A stretch of 64,000 bases of DNA from Simplicispira sp. 125 (GTDB lineage: Bacteria > Pseudomonadota > Gammaproteobacteria > Burkholderiales > Burkholderiaceae_C). Under the pieces are notes generated by a model. It saw nothing but the letters and a program-made list of their open reading frames with translations, had not been told where the DNA came from and searched no databases. The translations under genes were made by a program, and so were the position numbers. Positions 37,100 through 46,247 of the stretch are shown piece after piece (positions within the stretch are counted from its first letter, which is position 1; every line of letters starts with the position of its first letter). The stretch is from contig NZ_QEKM01000001.1 of assembly GCF_003096555.1 (NCBI RefSeq), positions 3,902,898 to 3,966,897 on the forward strand, given 5' to 3'.

Positions 37100-37329
37100 G
37101 CAAGAAACATATTGAAGAATGCGTGCGGGAGAGCCTGCAGGGCTACTTTCGCGACCTGGGCGGCGAGACCCCTGACGGCATGTACGACATGCTAGTGCGC
37201 GTGGTGGAAAAGCCGCTGCTGGAGGTGGTGATGGAAGAAGCATCCCACAACCAGTCGCGCGCCGCCGAATGGCTGGGCCTGAACCGCAACACCCTGCGCA
37301 AGAAACTGGCGCTGCACAAGCTGCTTTGA
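37096..37329 (+). CDS. fis: Fis-family nucleoid protein
   Basis: A 77-residue DNA-binding protein. The C-terminal helix-turn-helix NQSRAAEWLGLNRNTLRKKL is almost the canonical Fis motif (RAAxxLGINRNTLRKKL). Fis bends DNA and acts in recombination and growth-phase gene control. It is shorter at the N-terminus than the 98-residue E. coli protein, as in other betaproteobacteria. Translation is probably coupled to dusB through a 4-base overlap. A palindromic repeat follows before purH. Confidence 0.93.
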   Translation: MSKKHIEECVRESLQGYFRDLGGETPDGMYDMLVRVVEKPLLEVVMEEASHNQSRAAEWLGLNRNTLRKKLALHKLL

Positions 37330-37341
37330 GCATCTGTTGAT

Positions 37342-37398
37342 TGCTATTTAATTTGTAGCTACTTGCGCTTGTTTGATAAGCGCTAGAGCCTGTTTTTA
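37342..37398. repeat. palindromic repeat copy F
   Basis: TTGCGCTT (37363-37370), a 7-base loop and AAGCGCTA (37378-37385), with left flank GCTATTTAATTTGTAGCTA and right flank GAGCCTGTTTTT. It occupies most of the gap between fis and purH and ends about 20 bases before the purH ATG. Confidence 0.75.
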
Positions 37399-37420
37399 TT
37401 CAAACTACCGCACCATTGCC

Positions 37421-39022
37421 ATGAACGCACTCCTCTCCGTCTCCGACAAGACCGGCATCGTCGACTTTGCCAAAGCCCTGCACGCCCTGGGCATCCGGCT
37501 GCTGTCTACCGGCGGCACAGCCCAGCTACTGGCCAAAGAAGGCCTGCCCGTGACCGAGGTGGCCGAAGTCACCCAGTTTCCTGAAATGCTGGACGGCCGC
37601 GTCAAGACGCTGCACCCCAAGGTGCACGGCGGCCTGCTGGCCCGCCGCGAACTGCCAGAACACATGGCAGCCCTGAAGGCACACGGCATCGACACCATTG
37701 ACCTGTTGGTGGTCAACCTCTACCCGTTTGAATCGACCGTGGCCAAGGCGGGTTGCACGCTGGCGGATGCCATCGAGAACATCGACATCGGCGGCCCTGC
37801 CATGGTGCGCAGCGCCGCCAAGAACTGGAAGGACGTGGGCGTACTGACCGACGCCTCGCAATACCCCGCCGTGCTGGAGGAGCTGAAAGCGAACGGAAAG
37901 CTGTCCGACAAGCTGCGTTTTGCGCTGTCCGTCGCTGCGTTCAACCGCATTGCGCAGTACGACGGTGCCATCAGCGACTATCTGTCTTCCGTCACGTTCG
38001 AAGAAGAAAAACTGTCGGAAACTTATGTGCCGCAGCGCGCGATGTTCCCTGGCCAAAGCAATGGCATCTTCACCAAGGTGCAGGACCTGCGCTACGGTGA
38101 AAACAGCCACCAGCAGGCCGCGCTGTACCGCGACTTGTACCCGGCGCCCGGCTCGCTCGTCACGGGCGTGCAACTGCAGGGCAAGGAACTTTCCTACAAC
38201 AACATTGCCGACGCCGATGCGGCGTGGGAGTGCGTCAAGAGCTTTGAAGCCGCCGCCTGCGTGATCGTCAAACACGCCAACCCCTGCGGCGTGGCGGTGG
38301 CGCTGGATGCAGCGTCGGCCTATGCCAAGGCCTTTCAGACCGACCCCACCAGCGCGTTTGGCGGCATCATCGCCTTCAACCGCGCGGTGGACGGGGCAGC
38401 TGCTGCGCAGATCAGCAAGCAATTCGTCGAAGTGCTGATGGCGCCGGATTTCACTGCCGAGGCACTGGAAATTTTCAAATCGAAGGCCAATGTGCGTTTG
38501 CTCAAGATCGCCTTGCCCAAGCACGGTGGCACGACTTCTTGGGAGCGCGGCCGCAATGCCATGGATGCCAAGCGCATTGGCTCGGGCCTGCTGCTGCAGA
38601 CGGCCGACAACCATGAGCTTTCGCTCATGGATCTGCGTGTGGTGACGAAAAAGCAGCCCACGCTGAGCGAAATGGAAGACCTGCTGTTCGCCTGGAAGGT
38701 GGCCAAGTACGTCAAGAGCAATGCCATCATTTTTTGCAAGGGCGGTATGACCATGGGCGTGGGCGCCGGTCAGATGAGCCGCCTCGACTCGGCGCGTATC
38801 GCCAGCATCAAGGCGCAGCATGCCAACCTGAGCCTGGTGGGTACCGTGGTGGCGAGCGATGCCTTCTTCCCCTTCCGCGATGGCCTGGACGTGGTGGTGG
38901 ACGCCGGTGCCAGCTGCGTCATCCAGCCCGGGGGCAGCATGCGCGACCAGGAAGTGATTGATGCCGCCGATGAGCGCGGTGTCTCCATGGTGTTTTCGGG
39001 CGTGCGTCACTTCAGGCATTGA
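37421..39022 (+). CDS. purH: bifunctional AICAR formyltransferase / IMP cyclohydrolase
   Basis: A 533-residue enzyme for the last two steps of IMP synthesis. The N-terminal MGS-like cyclohydrolase domain (about 1-150) opens [18 protein letters not shown] and has [18 protein letters not shown]. The C-terminal AICAR transformylase domain carries [14 protein letters not shown] and [12 protein letters not shown], with the catalytic Lys-His pair. ATG 37421 gives the family start; in-frame codons upstream to 37373 lie in the repeat. No clear ribosome site precedes it. A long hairpin terminator follows. Confidence 0.94.
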   Translation: MNALLSVSDKTGIVDFAKALHALGIRLLSTGGTAQLLAKEGLPVTEVAEVTQFPEMLDGRVKTLHPKVHGGLLARRELPEHMAALKAHGIDTIDLLVVNLYPFESTVAKAGCTLADAIENIDIGGPAMVRSAAKNWKDVGVLTDASQYPAVLEELKANGKLSDKLRFALSVAAFNRIAQYDGAISDYLSSVTFEEEKLSETYVPQRAMFPGQSNGIFTKVQDLRYGENSHQQAALYRDLYPAPGSLVTGVQLQGKELSYNNIADADAAWECVKSFEAAACVIVKHANPCGVAVALDAASAYAKAFQTDPTSAFGGIIAFNRAVDGAAAAQISKQFVEVLMAPDFTAEALEIFKSKANVRLLKIALPKHGGTTSWERGRNAMDAKRIGSGLLLQTADNHELSLMDLRVVTKKQPTLSEMEDLLFAWKVAKYVKSNAIIFCKGGMTMGVGAGQMSRLDSARIASIKAQHANLSLVGTVVASDAFFPFRDGLDVVVDAGASCVIQPGGSMRDQEVIDAADERGVSMVFSGVRHFRH

Positions 39023-39032
39023 GCCATTGGGG

Positions 39033-39074
39033 CCGACAACAAAAAAGCGGCCTCGGCCGCTTTTTTGTTGTCGG
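39033..39074. terminator. bidirectional terminator between purH and the acyltransferase gene
   Basis: A 20-bp near-continuous stem, CCGACAACAAAAAAGCGGCC with its exact inverse, has only two unpaired bases at the centre. The A6 and T6 tracts within it serve as T-runs on either strand between two convergent genes. Confidence 0.85.
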
Positions 39075-39084
39075 GCAGGACTCT

Positions 39085-39957
39085 TTAAGCGCCCGTGGCT
39101 TTCTTGCTGGCCAGAATCTGCGTGATTTCCTCATCCTTGGCCTGCCACAGTTCATTGATCCAGGCTTGTACGGGTGCGCGCGGTGCTGGTTCACCGTTGG
39201 CCGGCAATGCCTGGGGGGGAATGCTGCGCAGTTGGGCGCGCACCACCACCTCGGGGATACGGCCGCAGAGGGCGTCGGTGAATGTGGGGGCGCCCTGGGG
39301 GTAGACGATAGTGACGTCGAGATAACCGGTAAAGGCATCGCCCAGGGTTTCCAGCGCCATGCTCAGGCTGCCCACTTTGGGTTTGAGCAGGTGGCGGTAG
39401 GGCGATTTTTGCTGTGCGTGCTTGGCTGGGGTGAAGCGCGTGCCTTCGACAAAACTCATCACCGAGGTGGGTACCAGGCGGAATTTTTCACAGGCCTTGC
39501 GCCCTGCGGCGAGGTCGGCCCGGGCGCTGGCGCCGCCTTTGCGCTGCATGAAGGGAAAGTCGAGCGCCCACCAGGCCAGGCCGATCACGGGCACATAAAT
39601 CAGTTCTTTCTTGGTAAAGAACTTGAGCATGGGGATGCGGCGGTTGAAGACGCGCTGCAACACCAGGATGTCCACCCAGGTCTGGTGGTTGCTGGCGACC
39701 AGGAACCAGCCTTGGGGGTCAAGCCCTTCAATGCCTGTGACATCCCAGCGAACCGGGTTGACGGTGTCCAGCCAGAAGGTGTTGATGTCCATCCACAGTG
39801 CTGCGATGCCCATCAGAGCGCGGTCGCACACATGGCGCACCGCCGTGACCGGCAGGATGAGCTTGGCCAGGGCGAACGGGATCATCGAGCTGCACAGCAC
39901 CAGGGTGTTGATCACCAGGATCAGCGTGGCAAACAGGAACTTCAACGCAGCGAGCAT
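39085..39957 (-). CDS. 1-acyl-sn-glycerol-3-phosphate acyltransferase-like protein (YihG type)
   Basis: A 290-residue inner-membrane acyltransferase. An N-terminal membrane helix (LKFLFATLILVINTLVLCSS) is followed by the PlsC motifs NHQTWVD (HX4D catalytic pair) and FVEGTRF (EGTR substrate motif). Length and the INTFWLDTVNPVRWDVTG segment match the YihG/YihG-like lysophospholipid acyltransferases. It probably transfers acyl chains to lysophosphatidate. ATG 39957 is a good family start. It is convergent with purH and lies downstream of hemL on the same strand. Confidence 0.85.
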   Translation of the reverse strand: MLAALKFLFATLILVINTLVLCSSMIPFALAKLILPVTAVRHVCDRALMGIAALWMDINTFWLDTVNPVRWDVTGIEGLDPQGWFLVASNHQTWVDILVLQRVFNRRIPMLKFFTKKELIYVPVIGLAWWALDFPFMQRKGGASARADLAAGRKACEKFRLVPTSVMSFVEGTRFTPAKHAQQKSPYRHLLKPKVGSLSMALETLGDAFTGYLDVTIVYPQGAPTFTDALCGRIPEVVVRAQLRSIPPQALPANGEPAPRAPVQAWINELWQAKDEEITQILASKKATGA

Positions 39958-40001
39958 GGGCAGGGCAGTGGGGGTTGCGAAGACAGAACTATAAACTTGA
40001 A

Positions 40002-40057
40002 GTATTTTTGGCTTCTAACGCTTATCCAGTAAGCGCAGAAAGCTATATTTTTGATAG
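40002..40057. repeat. palindromic repeat copy D, overlapping the hemL 3' end
   Basis: AACGCTT (40017-40023), a 7-base loop and AAGCGCA (40031-40037), with flanks ATTTTTGGCTTCT and GAAAGCTATATTTTTGATAG. The minus-strand hemL stop and its last few codons fall in the right flank. Confidence 0.72.
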
Positions 40058-41356
40058 TGTTTTGAACACTTCGCGGGCGGCCGCCACGGTGGTCTCGATG
40101 TCGCTGGCTGTGTGCGCCCCGCTCACAAAACCGGCTTCATACAGCGCCGGCGCAATGTATACGCCCCGGTCGAGCAGGCCGTGGAACAGGGTGTTGAAGC
40201 GTGCGTTGTCGGTCCTGAGCACCTGGGCGTAGTTTTGTGGCAGCTCGGGCAGCAGGAAGAAACCGAACATGCCGCCTTCACAGTCAGCGCTGAACGGAAC
40301 GCCCTCGGCGGCGGCAGCGGCTTTTAGGCCGGTGACCAGCGAGTGCGTCGAGGCGGACAGCGCGTCGAAGAAACCGGGTTTGCGGATTTCGCGCAGCGTC
40401 GCCAGGCCACAGGCGGTGGCCACCGGGTTGCCCGACAACGTACCGGCCTGGTACACCGCACCCAGCGGTGCGAGGTGTTCCATGATGGCGCGCGGGCCAC
40501 CAAAGGCGGCCAGCGGCATGCCACCGCCAATCACCTTGCCCAGCACGGTGATGTCCGGTTTGAAACCGGGAATGCTCTTGGCGTACACGCTTTGCGCGCT
40601 GCCCAGCGCCACGCGAAAGCCCGTCATCACCTCATCGAGCACCAGCAAGGCGCCGTACTCGGTGCACAGTTCGCGGCAGCGGCGCATGAAAGGCACGCTG
40701 GCACGCACCAGGTTCATGTTGCCCGCGATGGGCTCGATCATCACGCAGGCCAGCTCCTTGCCGTGCAGGGCAAACGCTTCTTCGAGCTGTGCTACGTTGT
40801 TGTATTCGAGTACCAAGGTGTGCTGCACCACCTCGGCGGGCACACCCGCGCTGGTGGCATTGCCAAACGTGGCCAGGCCCGAGCCTGCCTTGACCAGCAG
40901 CGCATCGGCGTGCCCGTGGTAGCAGCCCTCGAACTTGATGAACTTGCTGCGGCCCGTGGCGCCGCGCGCCAGGCGGATGGCACTCATGCCGGCCTCGGTG
41001 CCCGAGCTGACAAGGCGCACCATCTCCATTGAGGGCACCAGGCTGAGGATTTCCTCGGCCAGTTCCACCTCGCGCTCGGTCGGCGCGCCAAACGAGAAGC
41101 CTTCAAGCGCTGCCTTTTGCACGGCTTCGAGCACGGCCGGGTGGCCGTGGCCCAGGATCATGGGGCCCCAGGAGCCGATGTAGTCAATGAAACGCTGGTC
41201 GTTCGCGTCCCAGAAGTACGCGCCCTGGGCGCGCTTGACGAAGCGTGGCGTGCCGCCTACGGCCTTGAACGCGCGCACGGGAGAGTTCACGCCGCCGGGA
41301 ATTACGGCTTTGGCGCGTTCGAAGAGGGGAAGGTTGAGGTCAGTGTTTGATGTCAT
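40043..41356 (-). CDS. hemL: glutamate-1-semialdehyde 2,1-aminomutase
   Basis: A 437-residue PLP enzyme that turns glutamate-1-semialdehyde into 5-aminolevulinate for haem synthesis. It opens [20 protein letters not shown], has the gatekeeper and PLP contacts [16 protein letters not shown], and the PLP-binding Lys is in [17 protein letters not shown] (about residue 272). The final residues TLSKI are encoded by repeat copy D. ATG 41356 gives the family start. It overlaps the thiD stop by 17 bases, so translation is probably coupled. Confidence 0.95.
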   Translation of the reverse strand: MTSNTDLNLPLFERAKAVIPGGVNSPVRAFKAVGGTPRFVKRAQGAYFWDANDQRFIDYIGSWGPMILGHGHPAVLEAVQKAALEGFSFGAPTEREVELAEEILSLVPSMEMVRLVSSGTEAGMSAIRLARGATGRSKFIKFEGCYHGHADALLVKAGSGLATFGNATSAGVPAEVVQHTLVLEYNNVAQLEEAFALHGKELACVMIEPIAGNMNLVRASVPFMRRCRELCTEYGALLVLDEVMTGFRVALGSAQSVYAKSIPGFKPDITVLGKVIGGGMPLAAFGGPRAIMEHLAPLGAVYQAGTLSGNPVATACGLATLREIRKPGFFDALSASTHSLVTGLKAAAAAEGVPFSADCEGGMFGFFLLPELPQNYAQVLRTDNARFNTLFHGLLDRGVYIAPALYEAGFVSGAHTASDIETTVAAAREVFKTLSKI

Positions 41357-42284
41357 GGGGAGGAAGCCCGAAGCCTTCAAGGCTGGGTGGTTCGGTGGGG
41401 TCGGGGGTGTCATCGTCGCTGTCGTCGGGCTCGGCCCAGAACATGCGGTCGGGGATGACATGGCCCATGCCGGGACGAAAACCTCCGTCCAGGCAATGGT
41501 CGAGATAGGCCAGGGCTTCGTTGCAGGCCTCGGTGAGGTCCGTGCCGCAAGCCAGCAGGGCGGCCAGCGCCGCCGACAAGGTGTCGCCTGCGCCGGCAAA
41601 GGTGGCGTCGAAAAGCTCGAACCGGCTCGAAGAAAGCACGGTCTCGGGCGATGCCAGGGCGTTTTCAATGAACTGCTCGGGCAGGGGGATGCCTGTCACC
41701 AGTGTGTAGGGCGCGCCCATCTCGGCGGCTGCCGCAGCGATGTCGCGCGGGCCCGGATTTTTGTCGCTGCTCCAATCGGGAAGGAGCCAGCGCCACAAGG
41801 TGCTGTGGTTTCCAACCAACACGGTGGTTTGCGGCAGCAAAAGCTCGCGAAAGGCATCCAGGTACTGGTCAATCAGGTCATCCTGCCACCAGGAAAGGTT
41901 GGGCATGTAGCTGACTACGGGCAGGTCGGGGTAGTCCGCCGTCAACTCGGCAATGGCGCTGATGTTTTCGGGCCCTCCCACAAACCCTACTTTGATTACC
42001 TGCACCGGTAGATCTTCCAGTGCTGCCCGTGCCTGGTCGGTGACAGCCTCGTCGTCCATGGAGAAATGGTCGAAAACCTCAGCGGTATCACGTATGTAGG
42101 CCCCCGTGACGACAGCCACCGGGTGCCCGCCCACCGATGCCACCGTAGTGATGTCGGCCGTCAAACCACCGGCTCCGCTTGGGTCGCTGGCATTGAACAC
42201 CATCACGCAGGCCGGGTTGGCCTGGGACTCGGCGCTGGGGGGCAGGCCGTCATCAGGGAGGGGGGAAGGCGGCTGGAGTGGCAT
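41340..42284 (-). CDS. thiD: hydroxymethylpyrimidine / phosphomethylpyrimidine kinase-like protein
   Basis: A 314-residue ribokinase-fold kinase for the thiamine pyrimidine moiety. It carries [19 protein letters not shown] (substrate and phosphate loop, about residues 30-48) and the C-terminal [18 protein letters not shown] with catalytic Asp in GAGD. The middle part is more diverged than in E. coli ThiD, so HMP-P specificity is inferred. ATG 42284 is used; an in-frame TTG at 42323 would add 13 residues. It diverges from the rubredoxin gene. No thiamine riboswitch is seen upstream. Confidence 0.82.
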   Translation of the reverse strand: MPLQPPSPLPDDGLPPSAESQANPACVMVFNASDPSGAGGLTADITTVASVGGHPVAVVTGAYIRDTAEVFDHFSMDDEAVTDQARAALEDLPVQVIKVGFVGGPENISAIAELTADYPDLPVVSYMPNLSWWQDDLIDQYLDAFRELLLPQTTVLVGNHSTLWRWLLPDWSSDKNPGPRDIAAAAAEMGAPYTLVTGIPLPEQFIENALASPETVLSSSRFELFDATFAGAGDTLSAALAALLACGTDLTEACNEALAYLDHCLDGGFRPGMGHVIPDRMFWAEPDDSDDDTPDPTEPPSLEGFGLPPHDIKH

Positions 42285-42378
42285 GGGCCCGTTGCGGTGT
42301 GTGGGGTGGCGCAAAAGCGGCAACCAGCACAGGTGTCTGGATACAATCGTTGCATTCTATGTGAAGGCCCCTTAAGCT

Positions 42379-42552
42379 GTGACCGACTCATTGACTTGGA
42401 TGTGTTTGCTTTGTGGTTGGATCTATGACGAGGCCCGGGGTTCACCGGAGTACGGCATTCCACCCGGTACGCCATGGGATCAGGTTCCTGCCGATTGGAC
42501 CTGCCCCGAATGTGGCGCAGGCAAGAGTGTTTTCGAGATGGTCCAGATCTGA
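42379..42552 (+). CDS. rubredoxin
   Basis: A 57-residue iron-only electron-transfer protein. The four Fe ligands are C9, C12 (MCLLCGWIYDEARG) and C42, C45 (WTCPECGAGKS), with the rubredoxin core GIPPGTPWDQVPADW between them. It is read from GTG 42379 with GAAGG about 13 bases upstream; an internal ATG at 42400 would leave only one residue before the first ligand. A hairpin terminator follows its stop at once, just before pilG. In several betaproteobacteria rubredoxin precedes the pil-chp genes in this way. Confidence 0.88.
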   Translation: MTDSLTWMCLLCGWIYDEARGSPEYGIPPGTPWDQVPADWTCPECGAGKSVFEMVQI

Positions 42553-42583
42553 AACGCAGCCTATGACTGCGTTGTTTATTTTT
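42553..42583 (+). terminator. terminator or attenuator between rubredoxin and pilG
   Basis: AACGCAG / CTGCGTT (42553-42559 with 42567-42573) forms a 7-bp stem with a 7-base loop, then GTTTATTTTT. It begins on the base after the rubredoxin stop and ends about 20 bases before the pilG start, leaving little room for a separate pilG promoter. Confidence 0.68.
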
Positions 42584-42603
42584 CCCATCGGGAGCAGTGA
42601 CAA

Positions 42604-43002
42604 TTGACTACAACCGGCGCATCTTTCAAAGTTCTCGTCGTGGATGACAGCAACACCATCCGACGCAGCGCGGAAATTTTCCTAAAACAGGGCGGACATG
42701 AGGTTTTATTGGCGGACGATGGATTTGATGCGCTGGCCAAGGTCAACGATTACCATCCGCAGCTGATCTTCTGTGACATCCTCATGCCCAAGCTCGATGG
42801 CTATCAGACGGTAGCTATCATCAAGCGCAATGCCCGTTTCGCCGATACGCCGGTGGTGATGCTTTCCTCCAAGGACGGCGTTTTTGACAAGGCGCGTGGG
42901 CGCATGGTGGGGTGCCAGGAATATCTCACCAAACCTTTTACCAAAGACCAACTGTTGCAGGCTGTGCAGCAATTTGGCAATCCTGATCAAGGAGCGATGT
43001 AA
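42604..43002 (+). CDS. pilG: PilG-type CheY-like response regulator
   Basis: A 132-residue single receiver domain of the pilus chemosensory (Pil-Chp) system; PilG acts on pilus extension. It has acid pair VVDDS (D14-D15), phospho-acceptor D58 in FCDILMPKLDG, and Lys in YLTKPF. VDDSNTIRRSAEIFLKQGGHEV is the hallmark PilG N-terminus. It begins at TTG 42604 with GGGAG about ten bases upstream; no ATG is available before the first strand. The stop overlaps the pilH start (TAATG). Confidence 0.9.
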   Translation: MTTTGASFKVLVVDDSNTIRRSAEIFLKQGGHEVLLADDGFDALAKVNDYHPQLIFCDILMPKLDGYQTVAIIKRNARFADTPVVMLSSKDGVFDKARGRMVGCQEYLTKPFTKDQLLQAVQQFGNPDQGAM

Positions 43003-43367
43003 TGGCTATTCAGAAAGTACTGGTCGTGGATGATTCCAAGACTGAATTGATGTTCCTGACGGACCTGCTGCAGAAAAAAGGCATGCAGGTGCGAACGGCT
43101 GAAAATGCCGAAGAAGCCTTTCGCCGCTTGGCGGAAGAAAAACCCGATCTGATTCTCATGGATGTGGTGATGCCAGGCCAGAATGGCTTTCAGCTGACCC
43201 GCGCCATTTCGCGTGACCCGCTCTATGCCGACGTGCCGATCATCATGTGCACCAGCAAGAACCAGGAGACCGATCGTGTATGGGGCATGCGCCAGGGCGC
43301 GCGTGGCTACATCACCAAGCCGGTCGATGCAGCGGAGCTGCAAGCCAAGATTGATGCTTTGAACTGA
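43002..43367 (+). CDS. pilH: PilH-type CheY-like response regulator
   Basis: A 121-residue single receiver domain, with acid pair at VVDDS (D10-D11), phospho-acceptor D54 in LMDVVMPGQNG, and Lys in YITKPV. In the Pil-Chp system PilH opposes or balances PilG by receiving phosphate from ChpA. It follows pilG with one shared base, and pilI begins 16 bases later. Start ATG 43002 begins MAIQKVLVVDDSKTEL. Confidence 0.9.
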   Translation: MAIQKVLVVDDSKTELMFLTDLLQKKGMQVRTAENAEEAFRRLAEEKPDLILMDVVMPGQNGFQLTRAISRDPLYADVPIIMCTSKNQETDRVWGMRQGARGYITKPVDAAELQAKIDALN

Positions 43368-43383
43368 AGGTCCGGCATCTTCT

Positions 43384-43911
43384 ATGGCCAATCGCGAAGC
43401 ACTTAGAGAGCTCCAGGTACGTCTCGCCAGCCGTCTGCAAGCGGCAAGGACGGAGGGTTTGTCGGTTTCTTCCTGGCTGGCCGTAGAGTCCGCCGGGAAA
43501 TATTACCTTTTGCCTCTCGGGCATGCAGGCGAAATTTTTCCGTGGACTGTGGTGCAGCATGTGCCATACACCCAGAAATGGTTTATGGGGGTAGCCAACC
43601 TGCGCGGTGGCCTCACGGGCGTGGTGGATCTGGCTGGCTTGATGGGCGATGCGCCGATGCGCACCGATCAGGCGCTGTCCGAGACCAGTCTGCTGGCATT
43701 CAATGCCGCACTGGAGGTGAATGCCGCTTTGCTGGTCGATCGACTGGCGGGGCTGCGCGGCACGGACGCCTTTGTTTCTTCCGAGTCGCCGGCCGAGGAT
43801 GCTCCAGTTTTTTTTGGTACGACCTATATCGATTCCGACGGTAAGCGCTGGCAGGAGCTCAATTTGCAGGCCCTGTCTCAACACACCGCATTTTTGAGCA
43901 TCAGTGCTTGA
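43384..43911 (+). CDS. pilI: PilI-type CheW adaptor
   Basis: A 175-residue CheW-domain protein that couples the receptor PilJ to the ChpA kinase. The domain spans about residues 25-172, including SWLAVESAGKYYLLPLGHAGEI, the conserved VANLRGGLTGVVDLAGLMG and LLVDRLAGLRG. It has no extra domains. It is the third gene of the operon, and the next gene pilJ begins 21 bases later. Start ATG 43384. Confidence 0.88.
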   Translation: MANREALRELQVRLASRLQAARTEGLSVSSWLAVESAGKYYLLPLGHAGEIFPWTVVQHVPYTQKWFMGVANLRGGLTGVVDLAGLMGDAPMRTDQALSETSLLAFNAALEVNAALLVDRLAGLRGTDAFVSSESPAEDAPVFFGTTYIDSDGKRWQELNLQALSQHTAFLSISA

Positions 43912-43932
43912 GTTCTTCTGTAAGGCTGCCCC

Positions 43933-46203
43933 ATGTCTGTCGTCAAACAAGTTGGTAATCTGTTCAATCGCAAGCCTGTCAGCCAGGAAGCTGGCAATGG
44001 CCTGGCCGCGGATCAGGACGCGCTGTCCCTCGATGAGCTGCAAAACTATTCGGCGGATGGTTTGAATAGTGTGCAGGGTGATCCGGATGGTTATGCTTCT
44101 GCAGCAGCCAGTCCGGTGCGGTCGGAAGATGATGCTGACCTGATCTCGCTGCCTCTGCTGGGCGAAGCCAGTGCCGCTGCGCACCAGCGGCGGTTGCTGA
44201 TTCTTCTTGCCGTGGGCGTGGCGGTGTTGGCTTTGATTGCTACCTGGGTGCTGCAGCAGGCAGACCGCTCTGCCCAGCAGCTGACCGCCACTGGTCAATC
44301 GCTCATGCAGTCGCAGCGCCTGGCCAAGTCGGTGTCGCAGGCCTTGGTCGGGAGCCCGCAGGCTTTCCCGGACGTGGTCGAGAGTTCGGGCGTGCTGGCG
44401 CGTAACGTGCGGGCACTGAATGCGGGTGATTCAGAGCTGAACGTGCAGGCCCTGGGCGAGTCGTTCAAGACAGACCTGGACGCAGTGACGCCATTGATGG
44501 AGCGCGCAGAGAAAAATGCAAGCGTCGTGATGGGGCAGCAAAAAATCCTGACGCAAGTGGGCGATGCCCTGCGCACGATCAACCGCCAGTCCTCGGATCT
44601 GTTGGAAATCGCAGAAACCGTGTCTTCGCTCAAGCTGCAGCAAAACGCTCCCGCCGCAGAGATTTCCGCTGCAGGCCAGTTGGTGATGTTGACACAGCGT
44701 ATCGGTAAGTCGGCCAACGAGTTCCAGACCGCAGAAGGTGTGAGCCCTGAGGCGGTGTTCCTGCTGGGCAAGGACTTGAACTCGTTCAAGGAAATTGCAC
44801 AAGGTCTGCTGGATGGCAGCCCTGAGTTGCGCCTGACCGCCACCAAGGATGCCCAAACCCGGGAGCAGCTCGCTGCTTTGATCAAGGTCTACGAAGACAC
44901 CCGTAACCAGGCGAGCGCAATTCTGGGCAACCTGCAGGGTTTGGTTTCGGCGCGTGAGGCACAGACGGCCATTCTGGGCGACAGCGAGCCGCTGCGCCGC
45001 CAGCTCGAAGGGCTGCAAAACAAACTCTCGGCGCAGACGGGTATCGGTGCAGGCCAATTGGCGGCGCTGGTGTTGGCCGGTATTTTCGTGCTGTTGTGCG
45101 GTGTCGGTATTTCGCGTGTGCAACTGCTTGACAGCCGCAGCCGCCAGCTCGAAGCCGAGGCCCAGCAAAAGGACGCACAGCGCCAGGAACAGGAAGCCAA
45201 GCGCGTCAACGACGCCAACCAGGCCGCCATTTTGCGTTTGATGAACGAACTGCAATCGGTTGCTGAAGGCGATCTGACGCAGGAAGCCACGGTGACCGAA
45301 GACATTACGGGTGCTATCGCTGACTCGGTGAACTACACGGTGGAAGAATTGCGCCAACTGGTAGGCAGCGTGCAGAACACGGTAACCCGGGTGGCTCAAA
45401 CCACCGCCATGGTGGACAACACCTCCACTGAGCTGCTGGCCGCATCGACCGAACAGCTGCGGGAAATTCGTGAAACGGGTCGCTCCGTGCTCGACATGGC
45501 TTCCCGAATCAACGAGGTGTCTACCCAGGCGGAAGAGTCTGCCACGGTGGCGCGCCAGTCGCTGCAGGCTGCAGATTCGGGTTTGCAAGCTGTGCAAAAC
45601 GCCATCGGCGGTATGAACTCCATCCGCGACCAGATCCAGGACACATCCAAGCGCATCAAGCGCCTGGGCGAATCTTCGCAAGAGATTGGTGAAATCACCG
45701 AACTGATTTCCGACATTACGGAGCAGACGAACGTGCTGGCGCTGAACGCCGCCATTCAGGCGGCTTCCGCTGGTGAAGCTGGCCGGGGCTTCTCTGTGGT
45801 GGCCGAAGAAGTGCAGCGACTGGCTGAGCGCTCCGCAGACGCCACGCGCCAGATTTCGGCGCTGGTGAAGGCCATTCAGACCGACACACAAGATGCCGTG
45901 GCCGCTATGGAACGCTCCACGCAAGGTGTGGTGGAGGGGGCGCGTCTGTCGGACAGCGCAGGTACCGCACTGACGGAAATTGACCGCGTGTCGCGTCGCC
46001 TTGCGGAGCTGATCGAGCAGATCTCGTCTTCCACGTCGCGTGAAGCCACGTTGGCTAACGAGGTGGCAGAAAACATCCAGCACATTTTTGCGGTGACCGA
46101 GCAGACCGGTGAAGGTACGCGTGCTACGGCGCAGCAGGTGCGCGAACTCTCCACGATGGCCGAGGAACTTCGCCAGTCTGTGGCCCGGTTCAAGATTGCC
46201 TGA
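43933..46203 (+). CDS. pilJ: PilJ methyl-accepting chemotaxis protein
   Basis: A 756-residue transmembrane receptor of the type IV pilus chemosensory system. A cytoplasmic N-terminal tail (about 1-85) precedes a first membrane helix (about 88-108: LLILLAVGVAVLALIATWVL). A periplasmic region with two PilJ-type modules follows, then a second helix (about 376-394: LAALVLAGIFVLLCGVGIS), HAMP-like coiled coil, and signalling domain with hairpin tip NAAIQAASAGEAGRGFSVVA (about 610-630). It senses retraction or surface signals in the known system. No pilK (CheR) follows it. Confidence 0.93.
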   Translation: MSVVKQVGNLFNRKPVSQEAGNGLAADQDALSLDELQNYSADGLNSVQGDPDGYASAAASPVRSEDDADLISLPLLGEASAAAHQRRLLILLAVGVAVLALIATWVLQQADRSAQQLTATGQSLMQSQRLAKSVSQALVGSPQAFPDVVESSGVLARNVRALNAGDSELNVQALGESFKTDLDAVTPLMERAEKNASVVMGQQKILTQVGDALRTINRQSSDLLEIAETVSSLKLQQNAPAAEISAAGQLVMLTQRIGKSANEFQTAEGVSPEAVFLLGKDLNSFKEIAQGLLDGSPELRLTATKDAQTREQLAALIKVYEDTRNQASAILGNLQGLVSAREAQTAILGDSEPLRRQLEGLQNKLSAQTGIGAGQLAALVLAGIFVLLCGVGISRVQLLDSRSRQLEAEAQQKDAQRQEQEAKRVNDANQAAILRLMNELQSVAEGDLTQEATVTEDITGAIADSVNYTVEELRQLVGSVQNTVTRVAQTTAMVDNTSTELLAASTEQLREIRETGRSVLDMASRINEVSTQAEESATVARQSLQAADSGLQAVQNAIGGMNSIRDQIQDTSKRIKRLGESSQEIGEITELISDITEQTNVLALNAAIQAASAGEAGRGFSVVAEEVQRLAERSADATRQISALVKAIQTDTQDAVAAMERSTQGVVEGARLSDSAGTALTEIDRVSRRLAELIEQISSSTSREATLANEVAENIQHIFAVTEQTGEGTRATAQQVRELSTMAEELRQSVARFKIA

Positions 46204-46247
46204 CGTACCGAACAACAAACGGGCTCTGTGCAGCCGGGAACGAATCC

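Noticed and set aside
42285..42378. Thiamine (TPP) riboswitch upstream of thiD
   Set aside because: The 94-base divergent gap is too short and shows no conserved TPP aptamer core.
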